A stretch of DNA of 64,000 nt from Wenyingzhuangia sp. 2_MG-2023 (GCF_030548295.1 NZ_JAUOSB010000002.1:250001-314000), one strand, 5' to 3'; shown: positions 43,184 through 53,101, counted from the stretch's first letter. The notes: a model not told the origin generated them from the sequence alone. Made by a program: numbers and translations.

Positions 43184-44836
43184 TTAAGCCTCATTCAGCC
43201 CTTTTTTAAAAGCCTCTGGATTTTCTACCAAATGGTAACGTGGATCGTCTATATCTTCTAGAATGATTTCTGCAAACTTAGGATCTGCCTTTTTTAATAA
43301 AACTTTACAATCTTTACTTAAGTGTCTCAACTTTACTTCTTTTCCTAATTCGCTATATTTTGCTACAATGTTTTTGATAGCTTCCAAACCTGAATGATCC
43401 GTTATTCTAGATTCTATAAAATCAATCTCAACATATTTTGGGTCGTTTTTAGGATCAAATTTTTCATTAAATACATTTACAGAACCAAAAAACAAAGGTC
43501 CCCAAATTTCATAGGTAGGAACTCCATCTTTTACTCTTTTTCTAGCTCTAATTCTCACTGCATTTTCCCATGCAAATACCAAAGCTGAAATAATTACTCC
43601 AGCAAATACAGCAATCGCCAAATCAAAAATAACAGTAATTACAGAAACAGCTATCAGTACAAAAGCATCTGCTCTAGGTATTTTTCTTAAAATTCTAATA
43701 CTAGACCATGCAAAAGTTTCTATCACCATTACAAACATAACTCCAATCAATGCTGCAATAGGTACTTGTTCTATATATTTATCAGCAAATAAAATAAAAG
43801 ACAATAATGTTACTGCCATCATAATTCCTGACAAACGTCCTCTACCTTTAGCATTGATGTTGATAACTGTTTGTCCAATCATTCCACATCCTCCTGTTCC
43901 TCCTAACAAACCACTTGTAATGTTTCCTACTCCCTGAGCTATACATTCTCTATTTCCATCTCCTCTGGTATCTGTCAATTCATCTACCAAATTCATAGTC
44001 ATTAAAGATTCTATCAACCCTACAGAAGCTGCTAAAAAAGCAAAAGGCAGCAAGAATGTAAACGTATCTAAGTTGATGGGTAAATTTTGCCATAATTCTA
44101 TATTTGGTGTGGGAAAATGACCTTTTAATCCTTCTCCACCACCTTCACGTATGTATGAACCTACTGTAGAAACTTCCAATCCTGAAAAAACTACAATCAA
44201 AGTAACCACCAAAATAGCAGTCAAAGCAGCGGGCAATTTTTTGGTTACTTTTGGTAATAAAAAGATGATTGCCATGGTAAAAGCTACCAAACCAATCATA
44301 ATGTACAATTCAGTACCTGTCATAAAACTAGTTAGATAATGTTTGACACCATCTGAAGATACTTCCAAGGTTTTATGACTAAACATTTTTACTTGAGCCC
44401 AGAAAATAACAATAGCCAACCCGTTTACAAATCCTAACATTACAGAATGTGGAATCAAACGCACAAAACGTCCTAGTTTGAACACACCTGCCAAAATTTG
44501 TATCAACCCCATTAAGATTACTGCTCCCAATAGGTAGAAATACCCCATATTTTCTATAGGATTGTCAAACAACATTCCTTTTTCATGTCCTTCTTGGATC
44601 ATGTGCACAAAAATTACAGCTACAGCTCCTGCTGCTCCAGAAATTAAACCAGGTCTCCCTCCAAAAATTGCTGTAATCAAACCAATGATAAAAGCACCAG
44701 ACAAGGCAACTAACGGATCTATTTGAGCAACAAAGGCAAAGGCTACAACCTCAGGAATCATTGCTAGTGAAACCGTCATTCCTGCCAAAATATCGTTCTT
44801 TGGATTTGCAGTCAATCCTCTTAAAAACTTATTCAT
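43184..44836 (-). CDS. SulP-family anion transporter with STAS domain, 550 aa
   Basis: I start at the Met at 44,836 (MNKFLRGLTANPKNDILAG), which fits the family; the upstream extension has no homologous look. The SulP membrane domain has LAMIPEVVAFAFVAQIDPLV, TAIFGGRPGLISGAAGAVAV and QGVGNITSGLLGGTGGCGMI. A C-terminal STAS domain (YVEIDFIESRITDHSGLEAI) regulates transport. It likely moves sulfate, bicarbonate or another anion. Confidence 0.9.
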   Translation of the reverse strand: MNKFLRGLTANPKNDILAGMTVSLAMIPEVVAFAFVAQIDPLVALSGAFIIGLITAIFGGRPGLISGAAGAVAVIFVHMIQEGHEKGMLFDNPIENMGYFYLLGAVILMGLIQILAGVFKLGRFVRLIPHSVMLGFVNGLAIVIFWAQVKMFSHKTLEVSSDGVKHYLTSFMTGTELYIMIGLVAFTMAIIFLLPKVTKKLPAALTAILVVTLIVVFSGLEVSTVGSYIREGGGEGLKGHFPTPNIELWQNLPINLDTFTFLLPFAFLAASVGLIESLMTMNLVDELTDTRGDGNRECIAQGVGNITSGLLGGTGGCGMIGQTVININAKGRGRLSGIMMAVTLLSFILFADKYIEQVPIAALIGVMFVMVIETFAWSSIRILRKIPRADAFVLIAVSVITVIFDLAIAVFAGVIISALVFAWENAVRIRARKRVKDGVPTYEIWGPLFFGSVNVFNEKFDPKNDPKYVEIDFIESRITDHSGLEAIKNIVAKYSELGKEVKLRHLSKDCKVLLKKADPKFAEIILEDIDDPRYHLVENPEAFKKGLNEA

Positions 44837-44908
44837 GATTCTTTGTTTTTTTGAACCGCAAAAGTAAGTTTTAAAAATGAAGGAAACCAACAATCATGCT
44901 TCAAATAA

Positions 44909-45553
44909 CTACTGAAAAAGATTCTTTTTCTCTAACACTAACAGAACACCAATAGGAATTGCCAAAAGCAATATTTTAAACGGATGCAATTGTAAAACAC
45001 TTGGCTTCATTACTATAGCCATTACAAACCCCGTAACAGCTCCCCCTAAATGTGCTGTGTGACCTACATTTCCTACTTGTTTTTTCATTCCGTAAATGGA
45101 ATAAAACAAATAAGCTATTCCAAACACATAAGCATTGATTGCTATGGGTAAAAGCAAAAAAGACAATTTCATATCAGGGTGCAACACAATACTAGCATAC
45201 ACAATTCCCGTAACCGCACCAGAAGCTCCTACTGCAGTATAATACGAATCTAATTTGTGAATTAACAACGATAAATAATTCCCTGCCACCAAACTAACTC
45301 CATAAATTAACAAATACTGAAAACTGTTAAAGTCATACAGAATGGAATTAGAAAACAAATACAATGCATACATATTAAAACCTAAATGCATATAATCTAC
45401 ATGTAAAAACCCAGAAGAAACTAGTCTATACTGCTCCCCTCTTTGAATGCTTAACACATTGAACTTATATTTATTAAAAAAAGACATATCTTTAAATCCT
45501 TGCAATGAGACCAATACATTGGCTATGATTAAAGCAATTACGATGAAATTCAT
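44909..45553 (-). CDS. Rhomboid intramembrane serine protease, 214 aa
   Basis: Six hydrophobic segments with the catalytic Ser in GASGAVTGIVYA and the His in HTAHLGGAVTGFV, the rhomboid dyad. The L1-loop sequence SGFLHVDYMHLGFNMYALYL is normal for the family. It cleaves transmembrane substrates. It lies divergent to the acyltransferase gene. Confidence 0.88.
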   Translation of the reverse strand: MNFIVIALIIANVLVSLQGFKDMSFFNKYKFNVLSIQRGEQYRLVSSGFLHVDYMHLGFNMYALYLFSNSILYDFNSFQYLLIYGVSLVAGNYLSLLIHKLDSYYTAVGASGAVTGIVYASIVLHPDMKLSFLLLPIAINAYVFGIAYLFYSIYGMKKQVGNVGHTAHLGGAVTGFVMAIVMKPSVLQLHPFKILLLAIPIGVLLVLEKKNLFQ

Positions 45554-45574
45554 TTTGTTTGATTTAGTTTTATT

Positions 45575-45586
45575 GGATATATATCC
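45575..45586. promoter_or_regulatory. 12-bp palindrome in the divergent rhomboid/acyltransferase promoter region
   Basis: GGATATATATCC is a perfect palindrome in a 64-base divergent gap, followed by CGATATTTGC, a near -7 element for the plus-strand gene. It could be an operator. Confidence 0.3.
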
Positions 45587-45617
45587 GATATTTGCACTTA
45601 CTTATTTTTAAACAAAA

Positions 45618-46523
45618 ATGAATAAAGACAAACTTATTTTTTGGATTTTATACCCTGTTATATTCTTGTTATCAAAATTACCGCTTTGGTTTTTATATGG
45701 AGTATCAAATCTGCTATATTATTTATTTTATTACGTTATCAAATACCGAAGAAGTACTATTCGTAAAAACTTAAAACTTTGTTTTCCTGAAAAATCCGAT
45801 AAAGAAAGATTGATCATCGAAAAAAAGTCTTTTCACCATTTTCTTGATATATTTATAGAGATGTTAAAAGGTTTTGGAATTCCTCAAAAAGAAATTGACA
45901 AACGTTACAAATACATCAACCCTGAAGTATTTAGAGAAATAGAAGGATTGAACAAAAGTGTGATTTTATTAGGGGCACATTACGGAAATTGGGAATGGCT
46001 TTTCAACATCAACCACCATACAAGTTTGCAATGTTATGGTGCTTACAAAAGATTGAAAAACAAACATTTTGACAAATATGTAAAAGAAAACAGAAGTAGA
46101 TTTGGTTCTAATTTTGTGCAAACCAATGACACCATTCCTCAAATAATTTCAAATTACAGAAAAGGAATTCCGTCTATGTATGGTTTGTTGAGTGATCAAA
46201 CGCCACACATTAGTAAAACGCATTATTGGGCTCCATTTTTTGGACATACCGTTCCCATTCACACAGGAGCAGAAATGTTGGCTAAACGTTTTGATTTTGC
46301 TGTGATTTACATGCATGTAGCCATGCCTAAAAGGGGTTATTATGAAATTACTTTTGAAACGTTGACTACTTCTCCTGAAAAAACAGAAGGATATCCGTTG
46401 ACAGATCAGTATTTAAGAATATTAGAAAAAGACATTGCTAAATGCCCTGAGCTATATTTTTGGACACATAAAAGATTTAAATATCTAGGACAAGCTCCAA
46501 AAACAGAAGAACCTGTGGCTTAA
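45618..46523 (+). CDS. LpxL/HtrB-like acyltransferase, 301 aa
   Basis: One membrane segment at the N-terminus, then the lipid A acyltransferase domain: RSTIRKNLKLCFPEK, the catalytic HYGNWEWLF (H-x4-E) in LGAHYGNWE, SMYGLLSDQTP, and a C-terminal PELYFWTHKRFKYL. It adds an acyl chain to lipid A or a related ornithine/sulfono lipid. It is followed 12 bases later by the LytTR gene. Confidence 0.88.
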   Translation: MNKDKLIFWILYPVIFLLSKLPLWFLYGVSNLLYYLFYYVIKYRRSTIRKNLKLCFPEKSDKERLIIEKKSFHHFLDIFIEMLKGFGIPQKEIDKRYKYINPEVFREIEGLNKSVILLGAHYGNWEWLFNINHHTSLQCYGAYKRLKNKHFDKYVKENRSRFGSNFVQTNDTIPQIISNYRKGIPSMYGLLSDQTPHISKTHYWAPFFGHTVPIHTGAEMLAKRFDFAVIYMHVAMPKRGYYEITFETLTTSPEKTEGYPLTDQYLRILEKDIAKCPELYFWTHKRFKYLGQAPKTEEPVA

Positions 46524-46535
46524 AACAAAAAATAG

Positions 46536-47384
46536 ATGCTAGAACAATTTAAAAACTGGTGTAACAAACCTTATTATTTAATTGACAATTTCAATATTAA
46601 AACATCCATGGTTTTGGGTGTTGGTTTGTTTACTTATTTGTTCTTGTATACTTTTCAACCTTACGGTATTGATCAGGTTGTAAATGCCAATCATTTTTTA
46701 ATTGTAGGTTACGGATTTTTGGTTAGCTTTAGTTTGTTTATCAGCTATTTTATTTTACCCAAATTACTTCCTTTTTATTTTAGCGTTAAAAGTTGGACTG
46801 TACAAAAAGAAGCTCTTTTTTTACTCTTCTCTTTTTTAATTATCAGCACTACTAATTATTTTTATCACACGGCTTTTGTTGCTGTATATTTGCCTGATTT
46901 CTCTTTTATTCGTTTTGTTTCTGTAGTTTTCTCTATTGGTATTTTTCCTGTCTTATTCATCATTTTTATGGTAGAACGACACCTGTATAGAGTCCACAAT
47001 GCACAACCAGCAAACATTATTGAAAAAATCAGAAAAGAGAAAAAGGAAAACGTTGTCATTCCATCAGACAACATTAAAGAAGCTCCATTAGTTTTAGACA
47101 TAGATACTGTTTTGTATGCACAATCTAACAACAACTACACCACCATTAGCTATTTAGAAAACAATGTGGTAAAACATGAGTTGATGAGAATCACCCTAAA
47201 AAAGGTAGCAGACATTTTAGAGAAATATCCTCAATTTATCCGATGTCATCGTTCGTTTTTAATCAATAAAAATGAGATACTAAATGTGGAAGGAAATGCT
47301 CGTTCTTTACAAGTACATTTGAAATATGTAAAAGATGTTATTCCTGTTTCACGCTCTTTTCCCAAAGACCAATTGACCTCATAA
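46536..47384 (+). CDS. Membrane-bound LytTR regulator, 282 aa
   Basis: Four hydrophobic segments fill residues 25-155, then a cytoplasmic LytTR domain (LYAQSNNNYTTISYLENN, KYPQFIRCHRSFLINKNE, DVIPVSRSFPKDQL). There is no receiver domain, so it is a one-component membrane regulator. It precedes the carotenoid genes by 150 bases and its job may be to control them or its own acyltransferase neighbour. Confidence 0.85.
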   Translation: MLEQFKNWCNKPYYLIDNFNIKTSMVLGVGLFTYLFLYTFQPYGIDQVVNANHFLIVGYGFLVSFSLFISYFILPKLLPFYFSVKSWTVQKEALFLLFSFLIISTTNYFYHTAFVAVYLPDFSFIRFVSVVFSIGIFPVLFIIFMVERHLYRVHNAQPANIIEKIRKEKKENVVIPSDNIKEAPLVLDIDTVLYAQSNNNYTTISYLENNVVKHELMRITLKKVADILEKYPQFIRCHRSFLINKNEILNVEGNARSLQVHLKYVKDVIPVSRSFPKDQLTS

Positions 47385-47534
47385 GTTGCAATTCACCACA
47401 TTTCACTACTGTAAAGTGTCCAAACTTCCCATTAATCACAAAATCAACCCAAACACACCTTTTTTAAAAATATCTTTCTTGTAATTCGTATCATTGTGTA
47501 ACAACTTAAACACAAGGTACTTAAAGAACAAGTT

Positions 47535-48998
47535 ATGAATAAGAAAGAAATTGTAATTATAGGTGCTGGATTTTCTTCGCTGTCGGCTAGTTGCTATTTG
47601 GCCAAAGCAGGTTTTAATGTAACTATTTTAGAAAAAAACAATCACGTTGGTGGTAGAGCACAACAATTACACAAAGATGGTTTTGTTTTTGATATGGGAC
47701 CTACTTTTTATTGGATGCCAGATGTTTTTGATAAGTTTTTTGCTGATTTTAATAGACAAACTGCAGAATACTATCAAATCACACAACTAGATCCTGGTTA
47801 CCAAGTCTATTCAGACATTCAAAACTCCATTTGTATTGCAGCCAATTTTAACACCATCGTAAACACTTTTGAAGAAAAAGAAAAAGGAGCTGGTAAAGCT
47901 TTGCTAAAATTTATTGCAGATGCAGAGAAAAATTACAACTTGGCTATTAAAGATTTGGTATATCAACCTGGAGAAAATTTATTTGAAATTATTACTCCCA
48001 AAACAGCCTTAAAAGTGGGAGCTTTTTTTAGCAATATCAAATCTCAAGTTGCCAAACATTTAAAACATCCTGATTTAAAACAAATATTAGAATTCCCCGT
48101 ATTGTTCTTAGGTGCAAAACCAGAAACCACTCCTGGTTTTTATAACTTTATGAATTATGCCGATTTAAAACTAGGTACTTGGCACCCCAACAAAGGAATG
48201 CATCAAGTAGCATTGGGAATGGCAACTTTGGCCAAAGAATTAGGAGTTAACATTATTTGCAATGAAAACATTACCAACATCAATCTAAAAAACAACAGTG
48301 TTGTTTCTGTAACTACAAACAACAACACTTATTCTTGTCATACTTTATTAAGCGGAGCAGACTATCATTTTACAGAAACTTTGTTGCCTAAAAAATTTAG
48401 ACAGTACTCCGAAAACTATTGGAATAAAAAAACTTTTGCCCCCTCTGCCCTATTGTTTTATGTTGCTTTTGATAAAAAAATAGAAAATGTAGCACATCAT
48501 ACCTTATTTTTTGACACTGATTTTGATGCACACTCTAAATCAATTTACGATACTCCTGAATGGCCAGAAAAACCTTTATTCTATGCTAGTTTCCCTAGCA
48601 TTACAGATTCTTATTTTGCTCCTAGCGGAAAAGAAGCGGGTACTTTTTTAATTCCTATTGCTCCAGGAATAAAAGATACCCCAGAAATTAGAGAGTGCTA
48701 TTTTAACATTATTGTAGAAAGATTAGAAAAAATAACAAACCAAAACATTGCTCCTTTCGTAACTTTTAAAGAGAGTTATTGTGTAAACGATTTTAAAGAG
48801 CAATTTAACTCTTACAAAGGAAATGCCTACGGGTTGGCAAACACCTTGTTGCAAACACATATTTTAAGACCTAAACTAAAAAGCAAAAAAATTAGTAACT
48901 TATATTTTACTGGGCAACTAACCGTTCCAGGACCTGGAGTGCCACCCGCTATTATATCTGGGGAAATTGTAAGCGAATTAATCCTTAAAAATCAGTAA
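47535..48998 (+). CDS. crtI: Phytoene desaturase
   Basis: FAD-dependent CrtI, 487 residues: KKEIVIIGAGFSSLSASCYL (Rossmann), DMGPTFYWMPDVFD, a central region, and the C-terminal signature YFTGQLTVPGPGVPPAIISG. It dehydrogenates phytoene to lycopene. It opens the carotenoid operon and is followed by crtB after two bases. Confidence 0.95.
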   Translation: MNKKEIVIIGAGFSSLSASCYLAKAGFNVTILEKNNHVGGRAQQLHKDGFVFDMGPTFYWMPDVFDKFFADFNRQTAEYYQITQLDPGYQVYSDIQNSICIAANFNTIVNTFEEKEKGAGKALLKFIADAEKNYNLAIKDLVYQPGENLFEIITPKTALKVGAFFSNIKSQVAKHLKHPDLKQILEFPVLFLGAKPETTPGFYNFMNYADLKLGTWHPNKGMHQVALGMATLAKELGVNIICNENITNINLKNNSVVSVTTNNNTYSCHTLLSGADYHFTETLLPKKFRQYSENYWNKKTFAPSALLFYVAFDKKIENVAHHTLFFDTDFDAHSKSIYDTPEWPEKPLFYASFPSITDSYFAPSGKEAGTFLIPIAPGIKDTPEIRECYFNIIVERLEKITNQNIAPFVTFKESYCVNDFKEQFNSYKGNAYGLANTLLQTHILRPKLKSKKISNLYFTGQLTVPGPGVPPAIISGEIVSELILKNQ

Positions 48999-49000
48999 TT

Positions 49001-49837
49001 ATGAAAGCACTTTTTGACAGTACCAGTTACGAATGCAGCCAATTGATTACCAAAAGATACAGTACCTCCTTTTCTATGGGAATCCTGCTATTTAAACCTT
49101 CCATTAGACCTGCTATATATGCCATTTATGGATTTGTACGCTATGCCGATGAAATTGTAGACACCTTTCTAGAGTATCCTCAACAAACTCTATTAGATGA
49201 ATTTGAAGAAGAATATTACAAAGCTTTAGATAGAAAAATTAGTTTAAACCCAATTTTGAATGCTTTTCAAGAGGTTGCACTTCGTTATGACTTACAGCCT
49301 TTTGTGAAAGAATTTTTAAAAAGCATGAGACGTGACTTGTCTCAAACAGTCTATGCAACTCAAGAAGAATATGAAGCCTACATTTATGGATCTGCCGATG
49401 TTGTAGGACTGATGTGCTTACGTGTTTTTGTAAACAATAACGAACAAAAATTTCAAGAGTTAAAACCTTATGCTATGAAATTAGGTTCTGCATTTCAAAA
49501 AGTGAATTTTTTAAGAGATTTAAAAGATGATTTAGAAAGTTTAGAAAGATCTTATTTTCCAAACCTAACCTCTTTACCTATGGATGCTCACACCAAACAA
49601 ACCATTATTCTTGATATAGAAAATGACTTTAATGAAGCTTTAATCGGAATTCAAAAACTACCGATAGAAAGTAAAATGGGTGTCTATTTAGCCTACAAAT
49701 ACTACTTAAAATTATTGTACAAACTAAAGAAAACAACTAGTGAACAAATAATGAATGAACGAATACGTGTGTCAAATCCCACAAAAATATTAATTTTAAT
49801 GAGGGCTTACACCAAGTATTCTTTAAGATTGGTTTAA
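49001..49837 (+). CDS. crtB: Phytoene synthase
   Basis: Squalene/phytoene synthase fold, 278 residues, with both aspartate motifs: YADEIVDTFLEYP and FLRDLKDDLESLERSYFP, plus GSADVVGLMCLRVF. It joins two geranylgeranyl-PP into phytoene. Its stop overlaps the next start by one base. Confidence 0.95.
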   Translation: MKALFDSTSYECSQLITKRYSTSFSMGILLFKPSIRPAIYAIYGFVRYADEIVDTFLEYPQQTLLDEFEEEYYKALDRKISLNPILNAFQEVALRYDLQPFVKEFLKSMRRDLSQTVYATQEEYEAYIYGSADVVGLMCLRVFVNNNEQKFQELKPYAMKLGSAFQKVNFLRDLKDDLESLERSYFPNLTSLPMDAHTKQTIILDIENDFNEALIGIQKLPIESKMGVYLAYKYYLKLLYKLKKTTSEQIMNERIRVSNPTKILILMRAYTKYSLRLV

Positions 49838-50301
49838 TGATGAAAAAATTATGGTTTGTTTTATTTTTAACACTTCAATTACAAGCAAGTAATTGTGACT
49901 CTCTGAACAAAATCAGAAACATTTTTCAAGCTGGAGTTAACGAAAAAGAATTGACAGAAATGATTGCCATTTGCAAACAATCTGATTGTGAAGAAGTAAT
50001 TCCCTACCTAGCAGCAGCTACCATGAAAAAAGCAGAGTTTGCTTGGTCTCCTTTTGATAAGTTGGCTAACTTTAACAGAGGAAAAAAAATGTTAGAAAAT
50101 TTCATCAAAAAAAATCCTAAAAATATTGAAGCTAAATACATTCGTTGGTTGACTCAAAAAATGGCTCCTCGTTTTTTAGGATATCATAACAATCTAGAAC
50201 AAGATGAACTTTTTATACTTAAAAACATCAATAAAAGTGATATTGACTCGAGTTACCAAAAAATCATGCTAGCGCATCTAAAAAAAATAAAAAATGAATA
50301 G
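49837..50301 (+). CDS. Exported unknown protein in the carotenoid operon, 154 aa
   Basis: A signal peptide (MMKKLWFVLFLTLQLQAS) precedes a helical, TPR-like domain: IIECKQSDCEEVIPYLAAAT in outline, then MLENFIKKNPKNIEAKYIRW and MAPRFLGYHNN. Cysteines at about 20, 45 and 51 could form a disulfide. No known enzyme of the pathway fits. Overlap with crtB (1 base) and crtZ (8 bases) shows tight co-expression. Possibly a periplasmic partner of membrane carotenoid metabolism; function unknown. Confidence 0.7.
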   Translation: MMKKLWFVLFLTLQLQASNCDSLNKIRNIFQAGVNEKELTEMIAICKQSDCEEVIPYLAAATMKKAEFAWSPFDKLANFNRGKKMLENFIKKNPKNIEAKYIRWLTQKMAPRFLGYHNNLEQDELFILKNINKSDIDSSYQKIMLAHLKKIKNE

Positions 50302-50752
50302 TATTCCTATATATATAGCAGTTACCTTAGGTACATTTCTATTGATGGAGTGTATTACTTGGTGCACCCATAAATTTGTAATGCATGGCTTTTTATGGTA
50401 TTTGCATGAAGATCATCACCAGCCCAAATACCAAGGAGTGTTTGAAAAAAACGACGCTTTTTTTGTGATTTTTGCTATGCCTAGTATTGCCTTATTCTAC
50501 TACGGAATTAGGCCCGAACTAAATTTTTTGTTTTTTATTGGTTTGGGAATATTGTTTTACGGAATGGCCTATTTTTTAGTACACGATATTATCATACACC
50601 AACGTTTTAATTGGTTTAAAAACATTAAAAACCCGTATATAAAATCTTTAAGAAAAGCTCATAAAGTACATCACAAACACTTAGGAAAAGAAGAAGGAGA
50701 ATGTTTTGGAATGTTGTATGTCCCTATTAAATATTTTAAACAATACTTTTAA
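50294..50752 (+). CDS. crtZ: Beta-carotene hydroxylase
   Basis: 152 residues, four membrane segments and the histidine clusters of the fatty-acid hydroxylase class: HKFVMHGFLWYLHEDHHQP, then VHDIIIHQRFNWF and KAHKVHHKHLG. These bind two irons. It hydroxylates beta-carotene to zeaxanthin. It overlaps both neighbouring genes by a few bases. Confidence 0.93.
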   Translation: MNSIPIYIAVTLGTFLLMECITWCTHKFVMHGFLWYLHEDHHQPKYQGVFEKNDAFFVIFAMPSIALFYYGIRPELNFLFFIGLGILFYGMAYFLVHDIIIHQRFNWFKNIKNPYIKSLRKAHKVHHKHLGKEEGECFGMLYVPIKYFKQYF

Positions 50753-51441
50753 TGCAGTACACCTATTTAATCATAGACTTGGGCTGTATTATAATTCCTT
50801 TTTTATTTAGTTTTTACAGCAAACATGCCTTTTACAAAGAGTGGAAATACTTTTTCTCTAGCTGTATATTGGTGGGAATGTTTTTTTTAATTTGGGATGA
50901 AATCTTTACTCAAGCAGGATTTTGGGGTTTTAACCCAACGTATTTAACAGGTATTTATGTAGGACAATTACCTATAGAAGAACTTCTGTTTTTTGTCTGT
51001 ATTCCTTACGCTTGTTCTTTTACTTTTTTTGCTTATCAATATTTAATTCCCAATAAGCAAAACACTTTATTCATCAAAAAATTAAATAGTTTTTTAGCTA
51101 TATTTTTATTGTGTTCAAGTGGATTATATTATTTTAAATGGTATACTTTTTTAACTTTCTTTTTTTTAGGAATATTCTTGTGGTTCCTGCATATTAAAAG
51201 AGTAAATCTATATTACCACTACCTAACCTTTTTAACTATTATTCCATTCTTTTTTGTAAGTAACGGAATACTTACAGGTAGTTTTTTAGAAGCTCCCATT
51301 GTTTGGTATAACAATGCAGAGAATTTAGGAATTAGAATGTTTACCATTCCTATAGAAGATACTTTTTATGGCATGTTGCTAATTTTTGGAAACATTTACC
51401 TACATCAATACTTTAAACAAAGATATCATGCAAAGAGTTAA
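50752..51441 (+). CDS. crtYcd: Lycopene beta-cyclase, CrtYcd type
   Basis: 229 residues with seven hydrophobic segments. FWGFNPTYLTGIYVGQLPIE followed by ELLFFVCIPYACSF and FTIPIEDTFYGMLLI mark the two repeated halves of the CrtYc/CrtYd cyclase, each with a P-x-E motif. It cyclises lycopene to beta-carotene. Its end overlaps the photolyase start by 14 bases. Confidence 0.92.
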   Translation: MQYTYLIIDLGCIIIPFLFSFYSKHAFYKEWKYFFSSCILVGMFFLIWDEIFTQAGFWGFNPTYLTGIYVGQLPIEELLFFVCIPYACSFTFFAYQYLIPNKQNTLFIKKLNSFLAIFLLCSSGLYYFKWYTFLTFFFLGIFLWFLHIKRVNLYYHYLTFLTIIPFFFVSNGILTGSFLEAPIVWYNNAENLGIRMFTIPIEDTFYGMLLIFGNIYLHQYFKQRYHAKS

Positions 51442-52714
51442 TATCTTTTGGTTTAGACGTGATTTACGTTTAACAGACAACACGGCATTAAATATTGCCC
51501 TGAAAGGGGAAATTCCTGTGTTGCCTATTTTTATTTTTGACACCAATATTTTAGAACACTTAGATAAAAATGACGCCCGTGTTAATTTTATTTACGACTG
51601 TTTGCAAAACATTCATCGGCAATTAAAAGAAAAAGGTAGCAGTTTACATATCTTAAAAGGCCCCCCTTTAGAGGTCTGGAAACAATTGTTTAAAGACTAT
51701 AATATTCAAACAATATACACCAACAAGGATTACGAACCGTATGCGTTAGAAAGAGATAGAAACGTTTACAAACTAGCCAAAGAAAACAATGCTGAGTTTC
51801 ATCGCTATAAAGATCAAGTGATTTTTGAAGAATCAGAAATTGTGAAGGCTGATGGTAAACCTTACACAGTATACACTCCATACAAAAACAAATGGTTGGC
51901 TACTTTTAAAGAAATTAACCTACACACAGAAACTAGTTCTTTTCAAAATTTCATCAAACAAGAAAAAGAAATACCATCATTAGCTCAAATTGGGTTTGAA
52001 ACCTCAACTATAAAAGTTAATGATTTTAATCCTAAAAAAATTAAAGAATACGGAGATTATAGAGATTTCCCATCACAAGACCATACCACGCACATAGGTC
52101 CTCATTTACGTTTTGGAACTCTTAGCATTCGTCAGGTAATTTTGGACTTACAAGAACAGAGTGATGTATATTTGAGTGAATTGATCTGGAGAGAATTTTT
52201 TATGCAGATTTTATTTCATTTTCCTAAAGTACAGCATCGTAATTTTAAAGCTAAATACGATGCCATTCCTTGGAGAAATAACGAAGAAGAATTTGAAAAA
52301 TGGTGTAACGGACAAACAGGTTATCCGTTGGTAGATGCAGGTATGCGAGAACTAAATACAACGGGGCATATGCATAACAGAGTCCGCATGATTACTGCTG
52401 GGTTTCTATGCAAACATTTACTGATAGATTGGCAATGGGGCGAGGCTTACTTTGCTGAAAAATTATTAGACTATGATTTGTCTGCCAACAACGGGAACTG
52501 GCAATGGGCAGCAGGAACCGGCTGCGATGCTGCTCCATATTTTAGAGTATTCAATCCTACAACTCAAATTCAACGATTTGACAAAGATTTAAAATACATT
52601 AAAAAATGGATCTCAGAATTAGAAACAGTAAGCTATCCTAAACCTATGGTAGATCATAAATTAGCTAGAGAACGTGCTATTGAAACGTACAAAAAAGCTT
52701 TACAAAACATTTAA
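51428..52714 (+). CDS. phrB: Deoxyribodipyrimidine photolyase, 428 aa
   Basis: I start at the Met at 51,428 (MQRVNIFWFRRDLRLTDN), which is the family N-terminus. The FAD domain has YLSELIWREFFMQILFHFP, CNGQTGYPLVDAGMRELNTT and NGNWQWAAGTGCDAAPYFRV. Light-driven repair of pyrimidine dimers. Being translated with the carotenoid genes makes a joint photoprotection operon. Confidence 0.92.
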   Translation: MQRVNIFWFRRDLRLTDNTALNIALKGEIPVLPIFIFDTNILEHLDKNDARVNFIYDCLQNIHRQLKEKGSSLHILKGPPLEVWKQLFKDYNIQTIYTNKDYEPYALERDRNVYKLAKENNAEFHRYKDQVIFEESEIVKADGKPYTVYTPYKNKWLATFKEINLHTETSSFQNFIKQEKEIPSLAQIGFETSTIKVNDFNPKKIKEYGDYRDFPSQDHTTHIGPHLRFGTLSIRQVILDLQEQSDVYLSELIWREFFMQILFHFPKVQHRNFKAKYDAIPWRNNEEEFEKWCNGQTGYPLVDAGMRELNTTGHMHNRVRMITAGFLCKHLLIDWQWGEAYFAEKLLDYDLSANNGNWQWAAGTGCDAAPYFRVFNPTTQIQRFDKDLKYIKKWISELETVSYPKPMVDHKLARERAIETYKKALQNI

Positions 52715-52717
52715 ATC

Positions 52718-53101
52718 ATGAAAATAATTTTAAAACTGGCAGCTGTTTACAATCTTATATGGGGAGCTTGGGTAGTGCTATTTCCCAATCAATTCTTTGA
52801 TTTGGTAGGCATGGAGCGTTTAAACTTACCTATGATTTGGCAAGGTGTGGGAATGATTGTTGGCGTATATGGTTTGGGTTATTGGTGGGCATCTTACAAC
52901 CCGATGAGACATTGGCCGATAGTTGCTGTAGGTTTTCTGGGGAAAATATTTGGACCCATTGGTTTTGTAGGTAATTACGCTCAAGGAATTGTTCCTTTTG
53001 AATTTTTCTACACCCTTATTTTTAATGATCTCATTTGGTGGCTTCCTTTTGGATATATTATGCTAAAAGTGCATAGAGAGTACCATTGGAAATTGAACTA
53101 A
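52718..53101 (+). CDS. Small membrane protein of the photoprotection operon, 127 aa
   Basis: Four hydrophobic segments with conserved-looking glycine- and tryptophan-rich turns (AWVVLFPNQFFDLVGM, GLGYWWASYNPMRHWP). Such proteins often follow photolyase or cyclopropane-type genes in Flavobacteriaceae but no function is known to me. It starts four bases after the photolyase stop. Confidence 0.65.
   Translation: MKIILKLAAVYNLIWGAWVVLFPNQFFDLVGMERLNLPMIWQGVGMIVGVYGLGYWWASYNPMRHWPIVAVGFLGKIFGPIGFVGNYAQGIVPFEFFYTLIFNDLIWWLPFGYIMLKVHREYHWKLN

Noticed and set aside
44837-44893. Longer SulP N-terminus
   Set aside because: The family begins at the Met at 44,836; the extension contains no family pattern.
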